DNA of 13,643 bases. It comes from Periconia sp. R9002. Its lineage: Eukaryota; Ascomycota; Dothideomycetes; Pleosporales; Periconiaceae. Positions 7,746 to 13,643 of the stretch are shown here, in pieces; the stretch's first letter is position 1; each line of letters starts with the position of its first letter. The stretch spans positions 1 to 13,643 of the forward strand of contig JAMAHW010000231.1 of NCBI GenBank assembly GCA_023627715.1. The letters run 5' to 3'. A model generated the notes under the pieces. The model did not search any database, had not been told where the DNA came from, and saw only the letters and a list, made by a program, of their open reading frames with translations. The position numbers were made by a program, and so were the translations under genes.

Positions 7746-8450
7746 AGACTAAGTATTTATAATAAGTAATAATTTTTTATATAAATTAACACCTTCTAAT
7801 AAATATAGCTAGCTTAGCTCTATTAGTTACCTAGCTTAGCTAGCTAGTGCGTTAACTACTTAATTATTACTAGATTAACTAGGGCACTTTAGATTTAAAA
7901 AATAAGGTAATTTACTATATAAATTAGCCTTTTTAATAAACTTAGTTAACTTAGTAATATCTATAATATTAGCTACTATAATAGTTAATAACTTAGCTAG
8001 CTCTATAAAACTAAGGATTACCTAATAAATAGCTAGTTTATAATTTAAGTTAATTTCCTATATAAATTGCTTTCTCTAACGAACATAGCTATCTTTACGA
8101 GATTCCTACCTACTTTATTAGCTAACCTATAGCTAGCTACTTTATTAACTAACTTATATAGCTATTACTACTAGTTAGATATTACTTTATTATATTTATT
8201 TATATAAATAAGCCTTTTACTATATAAAATTAGCTTCTCTAATAAACTTAGTAGATATAGTAATATTACTAATTACTATACGTTTATTTATATAAATTAA
8301 TATAAGCTTACGTACACCTCTACTACCCTACTACTTAGTTAACTATTACTTATATAGTTTAACTAAATACCTAAGAGTACCTAACATTTACTTAAAGCGC
8401 TAATTTCCTATATAAAAAAAGCTTCTCTATTAAACTTAGTACTCTAGGTA
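7481..8450 (+). repeat. TATA-bearing tandem units, about 140-190 bp period
   Basis: A shared core, roughly TTTCCTATATAAATT followed after a few bases by CTTCTCTAATAAACTTAG, recurs with starts near 7481, 7771, 7909, 8051, 8214 and 8401 (steps of 290, 138, 142, 163 and 187). The copy at 8051 keeps TpG, CpA and CpG (TTGCTTTC, AACGAACATAG), so it is closest to the ancestor. The sequences between cores share GCTAGCT/TTAGCTA words. The core looks like a TATA box with a conserved element about 20-30 bases downstream, which suggests duplicated promoter-like units; this is inference. Confidence 0.65.
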
Positions 8451-9020
8451 CTATTAGCTATAACTCTAAATAATAAACTAATACGCTCCCTCTACGCGTA
8501 TGTATAATAGCTAGAAATTAATAACTTATTACTTAACTCTAATAACTAATAACTATAGAGGCTTCTATAGTATTATTAAATTATATATAAAAATACTAGT
8601 AAGTCTATATTATTACTAGTAGTAAAGTCCTTTTTAGTAGTTACTCTATAGCTTTTATTACCTAGCTACTCGCGAGTATACTCTACGCCCTACTTATTAC
8701 TTATAAGAGCCCTATTACTACTTTAATAGTATTTACCTACTAGTAGTTTTACTAGTAACTTAATACCTATATAGTTCTTAGTAGGTTACCTAGAGCAAAT
8801 TATAGGCTAGCTAATTACTTAGCCTATCTACTATTACAATAGTAATAGTACTCCTCTAGCTTCTCTATAGAAAAAGGCCTTACTAGTACTTTTAGAGATA
8901 CCTAATATATTAATTTTAGTATAAAATTATATATAAATTAATAACGAGACGCCTTATAATAGTAAATTAGTTATAGAGAAGAGCTATAACAACTAATTAG
9001 TTACTAAGAGCTATAAAATT
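8451..9020. other. LTR-element interior without recognised gene
   Basis: RIP-mutated but less completely than its surroundings: isolated CpA and TpG survive (near 8506, 8786 and 8835), as do CpG words such as TACGCGTATG (8496-8505) and CTCGCGAG (8669-8676, a perfect palindrome). No domain or ordered repeat was recognised. Confidence 0.5.
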
Positions 9021-9026
9021 AACGCT

Positions 9027-9086
9027 AGCTATAAGGATAGCTATAAAAATAGCTATAAGGATAGCTTTAATAACGGCTACGACGCT
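9027..9086 (+). repeat. 12-bp coding-type repeat, (S/G)YK(D/N) relic
   Basis: Five 12-bp units: AGCTATAAGGAT, AGCTATAAAAAT, AGCTATAAGGAT, AGCTTTAATAAC, GGCTACGACGCT. They read SYKD, SYKN, SYKD, SFNN, GYDA. RIP turns GGC into AGC, so the ancestor was probably a Gly-Tyr-Lys-Asp type repeat. The frame stays open with convertible stops from about 8943 to 9190 and may be the only coding remnant in this element, perhaps the tail of a Gag-like protein. Confidence 0.55.
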
Positions 9087-9134
9087 ACTTATAAGTAAGA
9101 TAATAATAAGTACTAAAAGTTTATTAAAAGTACT

Positions 9135-9480
9135 AATTTACTAGCTAAATTTAACTCTTTTATAAACGCTAGATTACCTATTATATTCTAAAATTAAATA
9201 CTTACGTTAATTTTAATTAAATTAAGTACTTTAACGATAGCTATAACGCTAGAGATAGTTTAGATTACTAAAAGTTCTTTAAATTAGTTAATTTACTAGT
9301 AAAATAAGCCTTTTTACAAACGCTAAACTACCTCTTATATCTTAAAATTAAGTAATTACGTTAATTAAATTAAATTAACGTCTTAATAACGTTATAGATA
9401 CTCTAGATTACTAAGCGTTTACTAAATTAGTTAATTTACTAGCAAAAATAAGCTCTTTTATAAACGCTAGACCTTTACTA
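9135..9480 (+). repeat. Tandem repeat, about 150-bp period, three units
   Basis: The core AATTTACTAG, 8-10 bases, then a TTTTATAAACGCTAGA-like word recurs at 9135, 9290 and 9433 (steps of 155 and 143). The first two units continue together through ACCT(A/C)TTATAT and TTAAAATTAA into TTACGTTAATT. The third is cut short before the 3' end. Period and architecture differ from the TATA-bearing units upstream, so it is a separate array. Confidence 0.75.
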
Positions 9481-9686
9481 ATATTAACTTAGGTCTACAT
9501 TAATAGTTTCCTAGTATTTTAATCTATAAGGCTGAACTAAGATAATATAATAGAATTAGAGGATAGTTTTAGCCTATTTTTATATTTAAAAGTATAGATT
9601 TTACACTATTTTTTCCTATATTTAGATAAAGCTCTTATTATTACTTTCTTACTATATATAGTTACCTTAGGATAAAGTTTTCTAGA

Positions 9687-9697
9687 GGGGGGGGGGG
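9687..9697 (+). other. Polypurine tract (G11)
   Basis: Eleven consecutive G residues, preceded by AGA, end three bases before the 3' LTR. It is the only long G run in the window. In LTR elements a purine run at this place primes plus-strand DNA synthesis and so fixes the element's orientation as plus. Confidence 0.85.
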
Positions 9698-9700
9698 TAG

Positions 9701-9874
9701 TATTACAGAGTAGTGCTAAGACCCTAGTATATAGGCTACCTAGCGCGGAACAACTATTATTCTAGCCCCCTATTACCTATATAGCACCTAGTTTCTTCTA
9801 CCTATCTAGCTCTTTAGTCTAAAATCTCACTATATTAGCCCTTATAACTAATACCCCTACTTATAACCCTTACA
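9701..9874 (+). repeat. 3' LTR (174 bp)
   Basis: Direct repeat of 7087-7260. It begins TATTACAGAG, where the 5' copy has TGTTATAGAG, so each copy has lost a different ancestral base, and ends CCCTTACA. It keeps more C residues in its second half than the 5' copy. Confidence 0.92.
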
Positions 9875-9879
9875 TTTAG
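9875..9879. repeat. Target-site duplication, 3' copy (TTTAG)
   Basis: Exact copy of 7082-7086, directly after the terminal CA of the 3' LTR. Confidence 0.9.
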
Positions 9880-12800
9880 TTACTAAAATAACTAGAAATT
9901 TAAGCTAAAAAGATAAGTCTTTATTATTAATAAATAAACTATTAGTAAAAATAAATAGCTTTATTTTATATAAATTAAAAAGAATAAATATTAAGCTATA
10001 CGCTATATTTTCTATTTACTATTTAAAATACTTATTTAATAATTCTATATCTTTTTTAGTTAGTTCTATTATTTATATAGCTATAGATAGCGTAAATATT
10101 ACTTTTAGCTAATAGACTAAAGTAATATACGTGCTACGTACTTTCTACCTTCTATAAGTATCTACTATTCTTAAATTATTTAGTTAAATTATTACTAGTT
10201 TTGCGCTCTATCCTTTTTATATAAAAGTAATACTTTTACTATTTATAGTAACTTTCTTTCTATTAAATTTAATAAGCTAGTTTTTCATAAAAATAGTTTT
10301 TAGCTTTATATAGAGCTTTACTTTTTCTAATTTATTATTTTTATATTTTAAAAATACTTCTATAACTACGCTAATAGTATTATTAATTTATATTTCTATA
10401 ATTCTAAATATTTTATATTCTTTATTTATAATTAATAAGTATAAGTTATAAGATAAGACCCTTATTTTTAACCTATCTATATAGTAGCTATAGTAGGTAA
10501 TATACTAGTATAGGCTAAATTCTACTATACTATATAGTAGTTTTATAATTTAAATAATTATATTTTAAAAGAATAGGTATATAAGTTCTTTTAGTAGCTA
10601 TATATATAGTATTTAGTCTGGTTTATCCTTAGATTAGATATATACTTATATAATATCTCTAAATTCTATAAATATATTTTAGTTTTTTATTAGAGATAGC
10701 GCTAAAGTAAGTAGTAGCTTTTAGCTTATTTTTTATATTATAGAGAACTAGGTAAAGATTTCCTATTTTTCTTTATTAGAGTATCTTATAAAAACTAGTT
10801 ATATCTTTTTATATAGTTTTATACTAAGTCTTTTAATTTTATAGATAGTTTTAAGCTTAAAGATTTAGCTCTAATAAGTTTTAAAATTATATTACTATAT
10901 TTTAAATATACTATTTTTAAAAAAAGTATTAAATTTAGCTTTATTTAATTACTTAAAAAGCTTACTTAGTATTATAATAACTCTTTTTACTTAGAGTTCT
11001 AGTACTAGTTTATATATATTTTATTCTTTCTATATAAGAAAAATAGTATTTATCTAGGCTAGTTAAAATCTTTAAAGCTTACTACGCCCTTTTTTTTAGA
11101 TATTTTAAAGTTTTAGTATAGTATTAATCTTTTTAGCTATTTTATCTACCTAAATTTAGAAAATTTTTAGTAGATAGCTCTATCTATAGTTAACTTTTAG
11201 TAGATAGTCTAGTTTAATCTTTTCTACTATATTATCTTTCTAGTTTTAGAAAGTTTTTAGTAGATAGCTCTATTTATAAGTAACTTTAGGTAGATAATCT
11301 AGTTTTTAGTAGCTATTTATATTTTTAGCTATTACTTTAGGCTTTAAAAGGTAGTAATATAGTTTAACTTATATATACCTAAATTATATAAGGCTATTCT
11401 CTCCTTTAATAGTTATATTATAGTTATTTATAGCTTTAAAAATATATAAACCTATCTATCTCTTTTTTTTACGCTATACTAAGACTTTTATACTAATAGG
11501 TAGTCTAAATATATTACTAGTTACTAAGCTATTTTTTATATTTAATACTCTATTTACTTCTTACTTTACTTTTTTTTTAGCTAGTAACTATATTACTTTA
11601 TTAATTACTTTTACTTTAGTAACTATATCTAGTATTAGTAAAGATTTATTATTAATATATAGGTATATACTAAATATAAGTAGAGTTAGTACTAAGCTAT
11701 TTAGCCCTACTATATTATTAAAAGCTTTAATAGCTATCTATAAAATATTCTTATTACTTATTACTAGTAGCTCTACTTATAAAATATTATAGGTATACTA
11801 TAAGGGTGCGTATATATACTCTACCTTACTAATTACTTAGTAAGCTTCTACTAGTATTTTCTAGTAGTAAATACCTATAGTTTATATATATCTTTTAAAT
11901 TCTTCTAATATAAAGTTTATTCCTAGGTTATATATAATTTTATTTAGTAGGCCTTAATATATATTAATCTAGTAGTAGTAGAGCGCTTTCTAAGTATATT
12001 ATATTAATACACTTTTTAGAAAAGTTACTACTTAAAAAGATATATCTACGTTAATAATATATAGTATATCTTTTCTACTAATTTTTACTATATTAATAAT
12101 TACTTTATAGTTAAAGTTCTTTTAGTTTTTAATAGAAAATTTAAATTAGTAGGGCGCTTAGCTATATATTTAGTAGTAGTAGTAAAATTTCTAGATTTCT
12201 TTTAGTACTTTTAATTTAACTTTATAGCTAGCGTTAGTAAAAAGTTTATATAGCTTATTTACTTAGAGATACCTAAAGTAGTAATAGATTTATTAAAGTT
12301 CCTCTTTTATAAAGTAGTTTACTACTTTACTTTTACTAATATTAAAAAATAAGTATCTCTATTTCTTTACTATAGGGATTTCTTTACTATCTTTTTATAT
12401 AATAATATTCTATACGTTATTAAAGAAGGCTCCTAATCTATTAGTATTATAAATACTAAATAAAAATAAAGTATTAATATTAAAGATATAGTATACTACC
12501 TTACTTAGTAAGTTCTTAATTATAGCTATTTCTAGTAGGCTAATTAGTTTTTAACTACTAAAGTTAATATTATTTATACTAGGTATTTAATTAATTTTTA
12601 TAGTAGAGTTTTCTTATAAGTATACTTTAAGTTATAGTTTTCTAATAGTTAATATAGTAGCTACGCCTATATTCTATAATTTACTTTAGTACTTTTAGCT
12701 ATATTAATTTTTTAGTATAAATTAGTTTACTAAGGTTAGTATTTCTTATATAAAGATATCTTTACCTATTAATTAGTATATAAAAGCGTTATTTATTAAG

Positions 12801-13643
12801 TATTATACTACTACTTTACCTTTATTATTACTAAAGTAAGCTATAAAATTATTTTTATTATTTACTATATTATTTTTACTAAGTAGTTCCTTTTTATATT
12901 TAATAATATAGGCGTAGATCTATTCTTTAGAAAGTTTATAGCTATTATACTAAGTATATTCTAATATATATTAGCGTTAGAAAGGCCTTACTTCTTTATA
13001 TAAGTAGTTATATAACTAATAGCTTTTTTTATAATATATAATACACTCTTTATATTTCTAGCTATAAAGAGGTAAGCGTTTTTCTTTTAAATACTTATCT
13101 AATCTATTAGTATTATATTTACTTAGTTTATACTTATTTTATAGAGTACTTCCTAAGTATACTTTTTTAAACTATAGTCTTCCTTTAGAGTAAAAATAAT
13201 TATTACTTAGTATATAGTACTTTCTATTAGTAAAGTATATATTACTTTTATCCTTTTCTACTTTTTATATATATTATTTTATTTTATAGTTACTAGTAAC
13301 TTAAATTATAGAGTAGAGGTTACTAATAAGAGCGTTAACTATAAGTTTAATTTAGAATATAGCTAGCTCTAGCTTATAAACTTTTTAGTATACTTATATA
13401 ATTACTATATAAAGTTAGTAGTTACTTATAAATTTAGAGCTAAGTGTACGTTAAAGTAGTATAAATTTATCTACTATTATATTAAGTACGTTATTTATAG
13501 TTTTATCTAGATTATCTACTTTATAGTAAGTAAAGGTTAATATAGTTTATTTATCCTAGTACTACTCTTAATTTATTAAAGTATTAAATTATATATCTAT
13601 CTATTTATATATTATTTTCTATATTAAATTAGGGTTAATATAT
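9875..13643 (-). pseudogene. Copia polyprotein relic: Gag, protease, integrase, RT, RNase H start
   Basis: Minus-strand Ty1/copia polyprotein of the type common in ascomycetes, read from high to low coordinates with TAA/TAG taken as former Gln/Trp. Gag-type basic region (about 13050-13300 and probably beyond). Zinc knuckle (13004-13046): ECIIYY, then KKSY, standing for CxxC and KxGCWSxxH, first Cys still TGT. Protease DTGxAT seen as NIGVAT (12656-12673), then LGAFFNN. GAG-pre-integrase HHCC with SQAP and FKF(S/T)(L/I) words (12150-12300). Integrase VDxS (about 12044), YNLGINF for HDxGTNF (about 11929), VEAY and VEYIYAPLQYTYNIL for the VERYHAPLRRAYxIL box (11778-11823). RT RDIxQVYxQS (about 10650), mutated DD pair read as NN (10379-10384). 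First part of RNase H (to 9880). The start codon was not found and may lie outside the window. Confidence 0.9.

Larger units (their letters stand above)
7087..9874 (+). mobile_element. Non-autonomous LTR retrotransposon nested in the copia relic
   Basis: A complete 2,788-bp LTR element: 174-bp direct repeats at both ends, TG (TA by mutation in the 3' copy) and CA termini, a 5-bp target duplication and a G11 polypurine tract next to the 3' LTR, which orients it plus. It lies opposite to its host, the minus-strand copia polyprotein, and splits the RNase H. The interior (7261-9700) holds no recognisable gag, protease, RT, RNase H or integrase. Three families of diverged tandem repeats fill much of it, plus a Gly/Tyr/Lys-type repeat relic near 9027. 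This fits a TRIM/LARD-like parasite mobilised by another element's enzymes. No clear primer-binding site was found after 7260. A weak option is TAGACTC (7267-7273), if it was once TGGACTC. Confidence 0.9.

Noticed and set aside
9687..9697. G11 run as a G-quadruplex or sequencing artefact
   Set aside because: Its place three bases before the 3' LTR is exactly that of a polypurine tract, which explains it better. The exact G count remains uncertain.
7087..9874. CRISPR array or phage-like repeats
   Set aside because: Repeats are long, diverged and unevenly spaced, inside an LTR/TSD-bounded element. No short identical repeats with unique spacers.
1..13643. Mitochondrial or AT-rich bacterial/plasmid DNA
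   Set aside because: Fungal nuclear retrotransposon proteins on both strands, a TSD-flanked LTR element and CpA/TpG loss fit RIP-mutated nuclear DNA. No mitochondrial genes or tRNAs were seen.

Overview
The window is a stretch of fungal AT-rich heterochromatin-type DNA made of nested, dead transposable elements. Its base pattern is that of repeat-induced point mutation (RIP) in a filamentous ascomycete (Pezizomycotina). CpA and TpG are almost absent, TpA is everywhere, and reading frames of recognisable retroelement proteins are broken almost only by TAA and TAG where CAA, CAG or TGG would be expected. I see no intact host gene, tRNA, rRNA or CRISPR array. No species can be named from this sequence.

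Layout. (1) 1-2710: an unassigned RIP-mutated lead-in, an inverted repeat at 597-664, then a plus-strand Ty3/gypsy relic (RT thumb/connection plus RNase H, about 759-1560), followed by mutated low-complexity DNA with a hexamer array, a 9-bp array and a (TAG)12 microsatellite. (2) 2711-5144: a 2.4-kb element with about 185-bp terminal inverted repeats (TIRs), each ending in a 26-bp hairpin. Its left TIR is fully RIP-mutated, but the outer part of its right TIR (about 5008-5150) is the one clearly unmutated island in the window and carries two CACGT-type 10-mers. (3) 5147-13643: a minus-strand Ty1/copia-type element. It has a possible 3' LTR (5147-5509, weak), a 3' region, and a polyprotein relic that reads, from high to low coordinates, Gag with zinc knuckle, protease (DTG), GAG-pre-integrase HHCC, integrase, RT and RNase H. 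The Gag start lies near or beyond the window end. (4) 7087-9874: a second LTR element inserted inside the RNase H of the copia polyprotein. It has two 174-bp LTRs, a perfect 5-bp target duplication (TTTAG) and a G11 polypurine tract next to the 3' LTR. Its interior holds no recognisable gag or pol, only three kinds of diverged tandem repeat and a short Gly/Tyr/Lys-rich relic.

Order of events, inferred: the copia element landed first; the small LTR element then jumped into its RNase H in the opposite orientation; RIP mutated everything, including both LTRs. The unmutated end of the TIR element was either added or converted after RIP, or escaped it. The best candidates for something undescribed are the non-autonomous LTR element with internal TATA-bearing tandem units, and the hairpin-ended TIR element with one RIP-free arm.
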